DNA of 64,000 nucleotides from an uncultured Peptostreptococcaceae bacterium. GTDB taxonomy: Bacteria > Bacillota > Clostridia > Peptostreptococcales > Peptostreptococcaceae. Under the pieces are notes generated by a model. That model was not told the origin of the DNA, did not search any database, and saw nothing but the letters and a program-made list of their open reading frames with translations. Below are positions 20,271-28,890 of the stretch, one piece after another (within the stretch, counting starts at the first letter, position 1; every line of letters begins with the position of its first letter). The position numbers and the translations under genes were made by a program. The stretch lies in contig CAMTIM010000022.1 of the NCBI GenBank assembly GCA_947072565.1, positions 124,001-188,000 on the forward strand. Direction: 5' to 3'.

Positions 20271-21146
20271 CTACATATCTTTTAATATGTTTAATAATTC
20301 TTCTTCTGTATATTTATATTTCGAATTACAGAATTGGCAACCTATTTCAGCTTCTTTATCTTCTTTTATTATTGAAGCTAATTCTTTTTTCCCTATTGCT
20401 ATTAATACTTTTTGTACTCTTTCTTTTGAACACTCACATTCAAATCCAACTTCTACTTTATCTAGTACTCTTGGGTTTAATCCTTCAAGAACTATATTTA
20501 ATATATCTTCTGGAGTTTTTCCATCAGTCATCATATTAGTTATAGATGTTAATTTAGCTACATTTTCTTCTAATTTAGATATTACTTCTTCAGTAGCATC
20601 TGGCATTAATTGAACTATAAATCCTCCAGCATGTTCTACTTTCATACCTGTAGTTAAAACTCCTAATGCTACTACTGATGGTGTTTGTTCTGATAGTGCA
20701 AAGTAATGAGTTAAGTCTTGTGCTATCTCTCCACTTACTAATGGGTATGCGCCATTGTATGGCTCTCTAAGACCTAAATCCTTAGTTACCTTTACAACAC
20801 CATCATTTCCTACTGCAGCTGCTACATTAAGCTTTCCATTTTCATAATCAGGAACTTCTACATTTGGATTTTCTACGTATCCTTTTACTATACCTTTTAC
20901 GTTTGATGTAGCAAGTATAGTTCCTATTGGTCCGCCACCTTTTATTATAACTGTTAATTTGTCCCCATCATTTTTCATCATTAGTCCCATCATAGATGTA
21001 ACTGTTAATGTTCTACCAAATGCTGCTGTTGCTACTTTAGTAGTATTATGTAGCTTTCTAGCTTCTTCTACCATGTTTGTTGTTGTTGCTACGAAAGCTC
21101 TTAATTGTCCATCTCCTGCTGTCGCTCTTATTACGTAATCCTTCAT
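20271..21146 (-). CDS. hslO: Hsp33 redox-regulated chaperone
   Basis: 291 aa, standard. The N-terminal substrate-binding domain begins YVIRATAGDGQLRAFVATTT and includes GGGPIGTI. The C-terminal redox switch has CxC (FECECSKERV, near residue 235) and CxxC (GCQFCNSKY, near 270), which bind zinc when reduced. Oxidative unfolding activates the holdase. RBS CGGAGGA before the ATG. It follows a methyltransferase gene by 22 bp and probably belongs to the same transcript. Confidence 0.97.
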   Translation of the reverse strand: MKDYVIRATAGDGQLRAFVATTTNMVEEARKLHNTTKVATAAFGRTLTVTSMMGLMMKNDGDKLTVIIKGGGPIGTILATSNVKGIVKGYVENPNVEVPDYENGKLNVAAAVGNDGVVKVTKDLGLREPYNGAYPLVSGEIAQDLTHYFALSEQTPSVVALGVLTTGMKVEHAGGFIVQLMPDATEEVISKLEENVAKLTSITNMMTDGKTPEDILNIVLEGLNPRVLDKVEVGFECECSKERVQKVLIAIGKKELASIIKEDKEAEIGCQFCNSKYKYTEEELLNILKDM

Positions 21147-21168
21147 AATATTCCTCCGTTAATTGAAT

Positions 21169-21915
21169 CTATTTTTTGCATACAAAGAATATTCTTTGAC
21201 TATCTTGTTTTGGAGCTTCGAATGTGAAATCTCCATAAACTTTTGTATTTTTAAATCCTGATGATTTTAACATATCTAATATTTCTTCTTCAGTGTAAGC
21301 TCTTTGTTGATGAATTTCTTCAAATCTTTCAAACTTTTCAAATTCATCTTTTATAAAGAATGCTAATTCCATTTCTACTAAATTTTCTTCATCATCAAAA
21401 TAATTTTGCCACATATAAGCTATATCATCTCTATTTTCTCCGTACATATTGTTTCCAAGTATAGTTGATAATTTGTAGAATGAACTTATATCAAATATAA
21501 ATATTCCATCTTCTTTTAGTAGTTCATATGTTTTTATAAATACATTTTCTAAATCATCATCATATGTTATGTAGTTAAACCCATCACAAGCACATAATAC
21601 ACAGTCTAAATTAGTTATATCAAAATCAAGTTGCGCTATATCTTGTTGAAGTAAAACTAATTCAACGCCTTCTTTTTCTGCTTTTTCTCTAGCTACACTA
21701 AGCATTTCCTCAGATATATCAATTCCTGCTATATCATAGTTTTTCTTAGTAAGTGGTATAGTTAAGTTACCTGTTCCACAAGCTAGTTCTAATATATTTT
21801 GTACCTTTGCGTTTTCATTTTTTATTATGTCTTCTATATATTTAACCCATCCATTATAATCAACTTCATTCATAAGTTCATCATAAATAAATGCAAAATC
21901 GCTATATTGATCCAT
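21169..21915 (-). CDS. Class I SAM-dependent methyltransferase
   Basis: 248 aa. Motif I ILELACGTGNLTIPL (about residues 40-54), acidic end of strand two in AGIDISEEML, motif II LDCVLCACDGFNYI, and a post-motif FIFDISSFYKL. This matches the YqeM-like class of small Firmicute methyltransferases; the substrate is unknown. Its start overlaps the 3' end of the spore-protein gene by 14 bp, so translation is probably coupled, and hslO follows after 22 bp. Confidence 0.88.
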   Translation of the reverse strand: MDQYSDFAFIYDELMNEVDYNGWVKYIEDIIKNENAKVQNILELACGTGNLTIPLTKKNYDIAGIDISEEMLSVAREKAEKEGVELVLLQQDIAQLDFDITNLDCVLCACDGFNYITYDDDLENVFIKTYELLKEDGIFIFDISSFYKLSTILGNNMYGENRDDIAYMWQNYFDDEENLVEMELAFFIKDEFEKFERFEEIHQQRAYTEEEILDMLKSSGFKNTKVYGDFTFEAPKQDSQRIFFVCKK

Positions 21916-22156
21916 CGTCTTTGTCTTTGCCCTCCATCATCTTTTTCTTTTGTTTTTTTCGTGAAGTAAGCATACCTCCAATTCTTCCAGCTTCTTTAGC
22001 TGTAAGTCCTGCCCAGCCTGCTTCACTAACCTTATCTAGCAGCCCAAGTTCTGAAGCTATTTCATATTTCATTATATCATTATCTGTCAATATTTTGCTC
22101 TTTTTGCTATTGCTCTTACTTTTTTTACCTGGTTTATTTAATAATTCATTATTCAT
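21902..22156 (-). CDS. Divergent alpha/beta-type small acid-soluble spore protein (SspF-like)
   Basis: 84 aa. The central KYEIASELGLLDKV resembles the SASP germination-protease site, and GLTAKEAGRIGGMLTSRKK resembles the second conserved SASP block (RxxGxxGG in the family). It differs from major SASPs by a Lys/Ser-rich N-terminal extension and a basic-acidic tail. SASPs coat spore DNA and protect it from UV and heat. The RBS AAAGGGG lies in the 3' arm of a terminator hairpin (22166-22225). The 3' end overlaps the methyltransferase gene by 14 bp. Confidence 0.8.
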   Translation of the reverse strand: MNNELLNKPGKKSKSNSKKSKILTDNDIMKYEIASELGLLDKVSEAGWAGLTAKEAGRIGGMLTSRKKQKKKMMEGKDKDDGSI

Positions 22157-22165
22157 AAAAAAACA

Positions 22166-22225
22166 CCCCTTTACGTATTTGTATTTTTGTCATTTAAGCA
22201 AAATTTATACAAATACTTTAAGGGG
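22166..22225 (-). terminator. Hairpin: terminator of M20 gene and 5' region of SASP gene
   Basis: An 18-bp imperfect stem (CCCCTT, GTATTTGTA and complements) with a ~24-nt loop is followed on the minus strand by TGTTTTTTT. It terminates the M20 gene ending at 22255. The 3' arm holds the SASP RBS and the T-run reaches the SASP start codon. Confidence 0.75.
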
Positions 22226-22254
22226 TATGAAAAGAATTAACAATTATATAGTGT

Positions 22255-23376
22255 CTATATTCTTATTATTCCTTTATGGCTTAATAATTTTTTATAAATT
22301 TCTACACCTTCAACTAAAACTTCTTCATCAAAATTAAAATTCAAACTGTGAAGTCCATGTACAAATCCTTTTTCTTCTTCTCTTGAACCAAGCATAAAAA
22401 ATAACCCTGGAACTTCCATTTGATAATAAGAAAAATCTTCAGATATCATAAGTGGATCTAGCTCTATGATTTTATCTTTTCCTATGGCTTCTATAAATTC
22501 TTCAACTAGTTTTTTGTCATTATTTACTGATGGATAGTCGTCTCTTATTTCAACATTTATTTTACAGTTATATGAAAGCTCAAACCCCTTACAAATTTCT
22601 CTTAATCTTTCTTTCATATTGTTATATACCTTAGGGTTAAATGTTCTTATAGTCCCTTTTAACTCTACATTTTCAGCAATTATATTTCTCTTAGTCCCAC
22701 CATTTATTGTTCCTATACTTAGAACTGAAGCATCTATAGGACTTACATTTCTAGATACTATAGTTTGCAAACTATTAACAAGGTTTGATGCTATAACAAT
22801 TCCATCTATACCATTTTGAGGCATTGCACCATGACCACTTTTGGCTACTATATTTATATCAAAATCTCCAATTTGAGCCATAAAATAGCCTTCTCTTATT
22901 CCTACGTAGCCTTTTTCTATTTCTGGATATATATGAAGACCATAAATTTCATCAATGTTGTATTTATTCATTATGCCTTCTTCTATTAATGCACTAGCTC
23001 CCCCAGGTCCTTCTTCTGCTGGTTGAAATATAAATACTATATTATCGTTTAAATTACATTTATTTTCATTTATAAACTCCAATAATCCTAATAATATGCT
23101 AGTGTGTCCATCATGACCACATAAGTGTTTCACACCATCTTCTGTAGTTAGTCCATCAATATCAGCTCTAAAAGCAATAGTCTTATTTCCAACATTACCT
23201 TTTATAATTCCAGTTGTAGCAGTTTGTATATATACATCATATTCAATACCTATTTTATCTAAATAGTCTCTTATATATTTTGATGTTTTAAATTCTTTTC
23301 TGCCTTTTTCTGCAATACAGTTTAATGATTTTCTGTGATTGAAAATATTTTCTTTTAAGCCTCTTATGTCTGTCAT
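22255..23376 (-). CDS. M20D-family amidohydrolase (candidate N-acetyl-diaminopimelate deacetylase)
   Basis: 373 aa. Metal-binding motifs FRADIDGL, LCGHDGHTSILLG and FQPAEEGPGGA, a dimerisation domain in the middle (KSGHGAMPQNGIDGI), and a C-terminal zinc ligand in ISEDFSYY. This family includes hippurate hydrolases, IAA-amino-acid hydrolases and the lysine-pathway deacetylase DapL. It is divergent from asd-dapA-dapB-dapH, and the dapH product needs such a deacetylase, so DapL is an attractive but unproven role. RBS GGAAGGA before the ATG. Confidence 0.85.
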   Translation of the reverse strand: MTDIRGLKENIFNHRKSLNCIAEKGRKEFKTSKYIRDYLDKIGIEYDVYIQTATTGIIKGNVGNKTIAFRADIDGLTTEDGVKHLCGHDGHTSILLGLLEFINENKCNLNDNIVFIFQPAEEGPGGASALIEEGIMNKYNIDEIYGLHIYPEIEKGYVGIREGYFMAQIGDFDINIVAKSGHGAMPQNGIDGIVIASNLVNSLQTIVSRNVSPIDASVLSIGTINGGTKRNIIAENVELKGTIRTFNPKVYNNMKERLREICKGFELSYNCKINVEIRDDYPSVNNDKKLVEEFIEAIGKDKIIELDPLMISEDFSYYQMEVPGLFFMLGSREEEKGFVHGLHSLNFNFDEEVLVEGVEIYKKLLSHKGIIRI

Positions 23377-23536
23377 ATTATATTCCTTCCTTGTTAATTT
23401 TTTTTATTAATATGTATTGTATCCTAATATTTTATATATTAAAAGGTATTTTATTATTTAAACTAGAATACATTTAATCCCCATTGAATAGTTTTTATAA
23501 TAGGTATTTCAAAATTTTAGTTTTGGGGGGATTTTA

Positions 23537-24535
23537 ATGAAAAAAATAAATATCGCTATAGTTGGTGCTACTGGAATGGTTGGAAGAACACTTTTAAAAG
23601 TTTTAGAAGAAAGACACTTCCCTATTGAGAATTTATTCTTATTCTCTTCAGCTAAATCAGCAGGCTCTACTGTTACTTTCAATAGTAAAGAATACTTAGT
23701 TGAAGAAATAAATGAAGATGTATTTAACAGAGATATACAAATAGCTTTATTTGCTGCAGGCGGAGAAGTTAGTTCAAAATACGCTCCTATCGCTGCATCT
23801 AAAGGCGTCGTAGTTGTAGACAACTCTAGTCACTTTAGAATGGATAAAGATGTTCCACTAGTAGTTCCAGAGGTAAATCCTGAAGCTGTAAAAAATCACA
23901 AAGGAATAATAGCTAATCCTAACTGTTCAACTATACAAGCGATGGTTCCACTTAAACCTCTTAATGATAAATATAAAATAAAAAGAGTTATATACTCTAC
24001 ATACCAAGCCGTTTCTGGTTCTGGTGTAAGAGGAATTAAAGATTTAGAAGATGGGGTTCAAGGCGAAACTAATAAATTCTATCCTCATCCAATAGCTTAT
24101 AACTGCCTTCCTCATATAGATGTATTTACTGATAATGGATACACAAAAGAAGAATTAAAAATGATAAATGAAACTATGAAAATTTTTAACAATTATGACA
24201 TGAAAGTTACAGCTACTACTGTAAGAGTTCCTGTTAGAAATAGTCACAGTGAGTCTATAAATATTGAGTTTGAAAAATCTTTTGAATTAGCTGACGTTTC
24301 AAATTGCCTTGAAAAAATGCAAGGGGTTGTAGTTGTTGATAATCCTGAGTCTAATGTATATCCAACAGCTGTTGATTGTACTGGAAAAGATGAAGTATTT
24401 GTTGGAAGAATAAGAAGAGATTTTAGTGTTGATAATGGTATTAATATATGGGTTGTAGCTGACAATATAAGAAAAGGTGCTGCTACTAATGCAGTTCAAA
24501 TAGCTGAGTTATTACTGTCTTATAATTTAGTTTAA
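23537..24535 (+). CDS. asd: Aspartate-semialdehyde dehydrogenase
   Basis: 332 aa. NADP-binding IAIVGATGMVGRTLLKVL at the N-terminus, catalytic Cys130 in ANPNCSTIQ, active-site Gln/Gly in YQAVSGSG, substrate-binding RVPVRNSHSESI, and ADNIRKGAATNAVQI near the C-terminus. It reduces aspartyl phosphate to aspartate semialdehyde, the branch point to lysine/DAP and threonine. RBS GGGGGGA precedes the ATG. First gene of a plus-strand dap cluster; no lysine riboswitch is visible in the 160-bp leader. Confidence 0.98.
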   Translation: MKKINIAIVGATGMVGRTLLKVLEERHFPIENLFLFSSAKSAGSTVTFNSKEYLVEEINEDVFNRDIQIALFAAGGEVSSKYAPIAASKGVVVVDNSSHFRMDKDVPLVVPEVNPEAVKNHKGIIANPNCSTIQAMVPLKPLNDKYKIKRVIYSTYQAVSGSGVRGIKDLEDGVQGETNKFYPHPIAYNCLPHIDVFTDNGYTKEELKMINETMKIFNNYDMKVTATTVRVPVRNSHSESINIEFEKSFELADVSNCLEKMQGVVVVDNPESNVYPTAVDCTGKDEVFVGRIRRDFSVDNGINIWVVADNIRKGAATNAVQIAELLLSYNLV

Positions 24536-24561
24536 TATAAGATTTATGTGCAATAATTTGC

Positions 24562-24590
24562 TTGCTAATAGTAGCAATGTTTTTTTATAA
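24562..24590 (+). terminator. Weak terminator-like hairpin between asd and dapA
   Basis: A 5-bp stem TTGCT/AGCAA with a 6-nt loop is followed within 2 bp by a run of seven T. It probably causes only partial termination, since dapA-dapB-dapH follow on the same strand. Confidence 0.45.
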
Positions 24591-24649
24591 GAATACAATA
24601 AAAGTATAGGTACCTGTAAAGGTAAATTTAATATAAAGGGGTTTTATAT

Positions 24650-25528
24650 ATGATATTTAAAGGTTCTGCTGTTGCTTTAGTTACACCATTTTTAGAAACT
24701 GGTATTGATTTTGAAACATTAGGAAAATTAGTTGAGTACCATATTAAAAACCATACGGATGCATTAGTTGTATGCGGTACTACTGGTGAAGCTACTACTA
24801 TGAGTGATGATGAACAACTTGCTGTTATTAAATATGTTGTTGATAAAGTTCAAAAAAGAATACCTGTTATAGCTGGTACTGGTTCTAATGATACTATGCA
24901 CTCTATTTATTTAAGTCAAGAAGCTGAAAGACTTGGAGCTGATGGGTTATTAATTATAACGCCTTATTATAATAAAACTAATCAAGGTGGTCTTAAAGTT
25001 CATTTTGAAACAATAGCTAAAAGTGTTGGTCTACCTATAATACTTTATAATGTTCCAGGAAGAACTTCTATGAACTTAAAACCTAGCTTAGTTGCTGAGT
25101 TAGCTAAAATTGATAATATAGTTGCTGTTAAAGAAGCTAGTGGAGATTTAGCTCAAGTTGCTGAAATTGCTAGATTAGTTCCAAAAGATTTTGCTATCTA
25201 TTCAGGAAATGATGATTCTATACTTCAATTATTATCTGTTGGTGGTAGTGGGGTCATATCAGTTCTTGCTAATGTTTGTCCTAGAGAAACTCATGATTTA
25301 GTTCAAAAATTCTTTGATGGTGATATAGAAGGTGCTAGAGAATTACAACTTGGTATGAAGCCATTAATAAATGCTTTATTTATAGAAGTAAATCCAATAC
25401 CTGTAAAAACTGCAATGAATTTATTAGGATTTGATGTTGGAAAACTTAGACTTCCTCTTTATCAAATGGATGATAAAAACTTAGAAGTTTTAAAACAAGA
25501 ATTAGTTAATAGAGGTTTTAAATTATAG
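24650..25528 (+). CDS. dapA: 4-hydroxy-tetrahydrodipicolinate synthase
   Basis: 292 aa. [10 protein letters not shown] at the N-terminus, substrate-binding [12 protein letters not shown], catalytic Tyr in [13 protein letters not shown] (about residue 133), Schiff-base Lys in VAVKEASGD (about 161), and a GNDDS loop. It condenses pyruvate with aspartate semialdehyde. RBS AAAGGGG. The dapB start is 8 bp after its stop. Confidence 0.98.
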   Translation: MIFKGSAVALVTPFLETGIDFETLGKLVEYHIKNHTDALVVCGTTGEATTMSDDEQLAVIKYVVDKVQKRIPVIAGTGSNDTMHSIYLSQEAERLGADGLLIITPYYNKTNQGGLKVHFETIAKSVGLPIILYNVPGRTSMNLKPSLVAELAKIDNIVAVKEASGDLAQVAEIARLVPKDFAIYSGNDDSILQLLSVGGSGVISVLANVCPRETHDLVQKFFDGDIEGARELQLGMKPLINALFIEVNPIPVKTAMNLLGFDVGKLRLPLYQMDDKNLEVLKQELVNRGFKL

Positions 25529-25536
25529 GAGGAATT

Positions 25537-26283
25537 ATGTTAAAAGTTATAATTAATGGATGTCTAGGTAAAATGGGAAAAGTTTTAGCTAGATGTGTTC
25601 AAGAAGATGAAGATTTAAAATTAGTTTGCGGAGTTTCTCAAAATCCAATTAATAATGGTTCATTCAATATATATCCTAAAATGAATGATATAAATGAAGA
25701 TGCAGACGTTATAATAGATTTTTCACATCATTCTACTTTAAATGATGTCTTAACTTTTGCAATTAAAACAAAAACTCCTTTAGTAATCGCTACTACTGGA
25801 TATAATGAAGACGAGTTAAATAAAATAAAAGAAGCTTCTAAAATCATACCTATATTCCACTCTTCTAATATGTCTTTAGGTGTGAATGTCTTATTGAAAT
25901 TAGTTAAGGAAGCTACTAAAATGTTAAATGACTTTGATATTGAAGTTATAGAAAAACATCATAATAAAAAAGTTGATGCTCCTAGTGGGACTGCAATTAT
26001 GATAGCTAATGCTGCTAAAGATGTTTTGCCTAATGTTGAATACAACTATGGTAGATATGGTCGTAATGCCAAAAGAAGTGAAAATGAAATAGGAATACAC
26101 GCTGTAAGAGGCGGAACTATAGTTGGTGAACATGATGTTATATACGCAGGGCATGATGAAGTTGTTGAATTAAAGCATATTGCTCAGTCTAAGGATATTT
26201 TTGCTAAAGGATCCATAACTGCTGCTAAATACTTAGTTAATCAAATTCCTGGATACTATAATATGGATAACATGCTAAGTTAA
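25537..26283 (+). CDS. dapB: 4-hydroxy-tetrahydrodipicolinate reductase
   Basis: 248 aa. Rossmann start [20 protein letters not shown](P)-site DFSHHST and [10 protein letters not shown], catalytic [15 protein letters not shown] motif near residues 135-150, and [14 protein letters not shown]. It makes tetrahydrodipicolinate. RBS AGGAGGA overlaps the dapA stop region, so the genes are translationally close. Confidence 0.98.
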   Translation: MLKVIINGCLGKMGKVLARCVQEDEDLKLVCGVSQNPINNGSFNIYPKMNDINEDADVIIDFSHHSTLNDVLTFAIKTKTPLVIATTGYNEDELNKIKEASKIIPIFHSSNMSLGVNVLLKLVKEATKMLNDFDIEVIEKHHNKKVDAPSGTAIMIANAAKDVLPNVEYNYGRYGRNAKRSENEIGIHAVRGGTIVGEHDVIYAGHDEVVELKHIAQSKDIFAKGSITAAKYLVNQIPGYYNMDNMLS

Positions 26284-26300
26284 TTGAAAGGAGACATCTA

Positions 26301-27017
26301 ATGATAAATTTAAATGATGCTTATGAAATAGCTAAATATATCAAGAATTCAAAAAAAGTAACTCCTGTTAAAGTTTATGTAAACGGAAAATTTTTAAAAT
26401 TTAATAAAAATGATGAATTCAAGGTATTTGGTTCTAACGGTTCCTACATTTTAATCGGTGACTATGAACAAATACTTAAAGAATTAGAAAGTATAAAACC
26501 TCATATCGATGATATTCATATTGAGTATGATAGAAGAAATTCAGCAATACCTATTTATAACTACTTACACGAACATGCACGCATAGAACCAGGTTGTATT
26601 ATTAGAGATATGGTTTCAATAGGTAATAATGCTGTTATAATGATGGGTGCTGTTATAAATATAGGTGCTGTTATTGGTGAAAACTCTATGATAGATATGA
26701 ATGCTGTAATCGGTGCTAGAGGTATAATTGGTAAAAATGTTCATCTTGGTGCGGGTGCTGTAGTTGCTGGAGTTTTAGAGCCACCTTCTGCTTCTCCTGT
26801 AATAATAGAGGATGATGTTATGATAGGTGCTAATGCTGTAATACTTGAAGGTGTTAGAGTCGGAAAAGGATCAGTGGTTGCTGCTGGGGCTATTGTTACT
26901 CATGATGTAGAGCCTGGATGCGTTGTTGCTGGTTCTCCTGCAAAAGTAATAAAGATGAAAGATGAAAAAACTTCTGGCAAAACTAAGCTTATGAATGGTC
27001 TTAGAGATTTAGATTAA
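26301..27017 (+). CDS. dapH: Tetrahydrodipicolinate N-acetyltransferase
   Basis: 238 aa. The N-terminal ~85 residues form the DapH-specific domain. The rest is a left-handed beta-helix of hexapeptide repeats ([58 protein letters not shown]). It acetylates tetrahydrodipicolinate, which defines the acetylase branch of DAP synthesis. That branch also requires an aminotransferase (not seen here) and a deacetylase, for which the M20 gene at 22255-23376 is a candidate. RBS AAAGGAG. Confidence 0.96.
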   Translation: MINLNDAYEIAKYIKNSKKVTPVKVYVNGKFLKFNKNDEFKVFGSNGSYILIGDYEQILKELESIKPHIDDIHIEYDRRNSAIPIYNYLHEHARIEPGCIIRDMVSIGNNAVIMMGAVINIGAVIGENSMIDMNAVIGARGIIGKNVHLGAGAVVAGVLEPPSASPVIIEDDVMIGANAVILEGVRVGKGSVVAAGAIVTHDVEPGCVVAGSPAKVIKMKDEKTSGKTKLMNGLRDLD

Positions 27018-27018
27018 G

Positions 27019-27067
27019 AAATAGTAACTAAGGTGATGTTTAAATCACCTTGGTTACTATTTTTTTT
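27019..27067 (+). terminator. Terminator of dap operon
   Basis: Stem AATAGTAAC-AAGGTGAT with complement and a short loop is followed by eight T residues, right after the dapH stop. Confidence 0.92.
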
Positions 27068-27167
27068 AGATACATTACTTATATAATATATTTTCATATT
27101 TCTTCATCATTTTTAATAAATAACTAAGCATACTATCGCAAATACTATATTGCTATGAAACATAGTT

Positions 27168-27217
27168 AAACTGTATTGTAATCAATTTTCATGAAAAAAT
27201 ATATTACAATACAGTTT
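27168..27217 (-). repeat. 15-bp perfect inverted repeat
   Basis: AAACTGTATTGTAAT at 27168-27182 and its exact complement at 27203-27217, with a 20-nt loop. It lies 17 bp past the stop of the thioredoxin-like gene. It could act as its terminator, though no good T-run follows, or mark the edge of the bacteriocin island. Confidence 0.6.
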
Positions 27218-27234
27218 TGGCTTATAAATTTATC

Positions 27235-27684
27235 CTAACTTATATTATTTAAATTTTTTCTTAACTTTGATTCAAGTACTTGGGTATTATTAAAATCTTT
27301 ATCTAAGATATCATCTCTTTTTATAGATCCATCAGATTTTATATAAACTAATTGTGGAAGACTCTCTACCTCATATCTCTGTAAAGTAGTTTCAAATTCT
27401 TTGTGATCTCGCCAATTATCAGTATTAAAATAATATATTTTTTTGTGTTCTTCTTTTAATATATCTAATAAAATTGGTTTAAGTTCATTACAACATGGGC
27501 ATGTTGGCCTCCCAAAGAAAACTATCTCATCTTTAACATCGTTAAAAAAAGATATATCTGTTATTTCTTGTAAATTATTCTCATCTAAATTATTATTTGA
27601 TGATTTATTAAAATCAAATGGCTTGTATAAAAATAAAATTACAACTATAAAAAATAAAAATGGTATAATAATTTTTTTAATCAA
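27235..27684 (-). CDS. Membrane-anchored thioredoxin-like protein of the bacteriocin locus
   Basis: 149 aa. One N-terminal membrane helix (residues 4-20) with no cleavage site, a linker, then a thioredoxin-like domain with VFFGRPTCPCCNEL. The redox motif CPCC lies at 62-65 and a cis-Pro in ESLPQLVYI near residue 115. This architecture matches 'bacteriocin transport accessory' proteins, which assist disulfide formation or handling outside the membrane. The bacteriocin encoded at 31538-31912 has two cysteines in its mature part, which fits. RBS AGGAGG before the ATG. Client not proven. Confidence 0.75.
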   Translation of the reverse strand: MIKKIIIPFLFFIVVILFLYKPFDFNKSSNNNLDENNLQEITDISFFNDVKDEIVFFGRPTCPCCNELKPILLDILKEEHKKIYYFNTDNWRDHKEFETTLQRYEVESLPQLVYIKSDGSIKRDDILDKDFNNTQVLESKLRKNLNNIS

Positions 27685-28099
27685 TATAAATTTCCTCCTT
27701 TTTTAAATACTACATCTTTTTATCATGCATACTATATAGTTTGTATGGTACTGTATACTCTAGATTGTCTTAAAATCTTACACTTTGGGATAGAATCCTA
27801 ATTATGTAGATTTATAACGTTAAGAGAAAAATCGCTATTTTAGATCAATAGAGTAAGCCTTATTTACACACTTGTACAATTAAGTTATATCAATATCTTG
27901 ATGTGTGTCAGAATGCTTGTATCAGAACATAGTTGTATTGTAACTTTTTCAAGAAATAACTACAATTTTGAAAAAAACTATAAAATCCTTAAACTACTGA
28001 AATTAAGGGGTGAAATTTGCTTCATGTTGTAAACCTGCATTTTTTTGCCTCCCCTAATACTTTTCAAATTTATTATATTCTAATTAATTTTCTTGATAA
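27685..28099. other. Intergenic region inside the bacteriocin locus
   Basis: About 415 bp. The only thing I can support is a 20-codon minus-strand microORF with a strong RBS (27978-28040, listed separately). No inducing-peptide gene with a Gly-Gly leader is seen on either strand. Confidence 0.5.
27978..28040 (-). CDS. Possible 20-aa peptide with strong ribosome binding site
   Basis: ATG at 28038-28040 is preceded by AGGGGAGG at 7 nt. The frame encodes MQVYNMKQISPLNFSSLRIL and stops at TAG 27978-27980. It has no signal peptide or Gly-Gly leader. It could be a leader or signalling peptide, the start of a decayed gene, or chance. Support is only the RBS and the location between accessory genes. 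Confidence 0.3.
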   Translation of the reverse strand: MQVYNMKQISPLNFSSLRIL

Positions 28100-28678
28100 T
28101 TATGCAATTCCTAATTTATCAAAAAAATATTTAATATATGTACTTTTTTTATAATTAATTTCTGATTCTGTATTCATACCAATAATCAGATTTGTTTTAA
28201 GACCATTTTCATCTTCTAAATAGTTCCTTTTAGCATTTATAAATACTTTAAAATACGGTTCTTTAGATTTAGGTTTTATACTAATACCTTCATCTATTTT
28301 TACAACTTCACCTTTAACTATTCCATTTATTCCTTTTATAGTAATCTCAACTTCATTATTTTTATGTATTTTTTGTATATCACTAGGTGATATAATTGAT
28401 TCTATTAAAATTCCACTCTTCTTATTTTCATCACGTACCTTTATCATCTCATTGTTCTGTATTTCCTTCATTATTAAACTTGAGCCTTTATCAACTATAA
28501 TTCCATTACTTTTTAACGTATATATTTTAATTGACTTATTTGCTAACAAAAAAAATACGCTAATAGAAATTAAAATAGTTAAAATTATATATTTCATAAA
28601 AGCTGGAGGGCTTTTATCATAAAGTATTTTGCTATCTGTTAATTCATTTAAATTGTATATTCTCAATAAAATTTCCAC
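28100..28678 (-). CDS. Short HlyD-like bacteriocin secretion accessory protein
   Basis: 192 aa. The N-terminal ELTDSKILYDKSPPAFMKYI resembles the cytoplasmic tail of LcnD/ComB-type accessory proteins. One membrane helix follows (about residues 29-47), then a beta-rich region (SDIQKIHKNNEVEITIKG, VKIDEGISI, FKVFINAKRNYL) like the adaptor's beta-barrel. Usual family members are about 450 aa with a long coiled-coil hairpin and split lipoyl domain between TM and barrel; here that middle part is reduced to about 20 residues. This may be a functional mini-adaptor or an internal deletion. RBS GGTGG. Confidence 0.75.
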   Translation of the reverse strand: MEILLRIYNLNELTDSKILYDKSPPAFMKYIILTILISISVFFLLANKSIKIYTLKSNGIIVDKGSSLIMKEIQNNEMIKVRDENKKSGILIESIISPSDIQKIHKNNEVEITIKGINGIVKGEVVKIDEGISIKPKSKEPYFKVFINAKRNYLEDENGLKTNLIIGMNTESEINYKKSTYIKYFFDKLGIA

Positions 28679-28890
28679 CTTTCGTATTTAAAGCCTAGTT
28701 ACATTTTTCCCGAAAGAATGTATCAAAGTAGTCTAATTTTACTTAAACAAAACATATATTAGTCTAAAAGTCTATTTTCATATAATTTCAAGCTATAATT
28801 TAGATATTGATATTACTTATATTGAATCAAGTTTGATGCAATATTTCGGCAAAAATACAAGTACCCCTTAATATTTAAGTATGCTTAAAT

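Noticed and set aside
23377-23536. Lysine riboswitch before asd
   Set aside because: The leader is too short and lacks the expected conserved helices.
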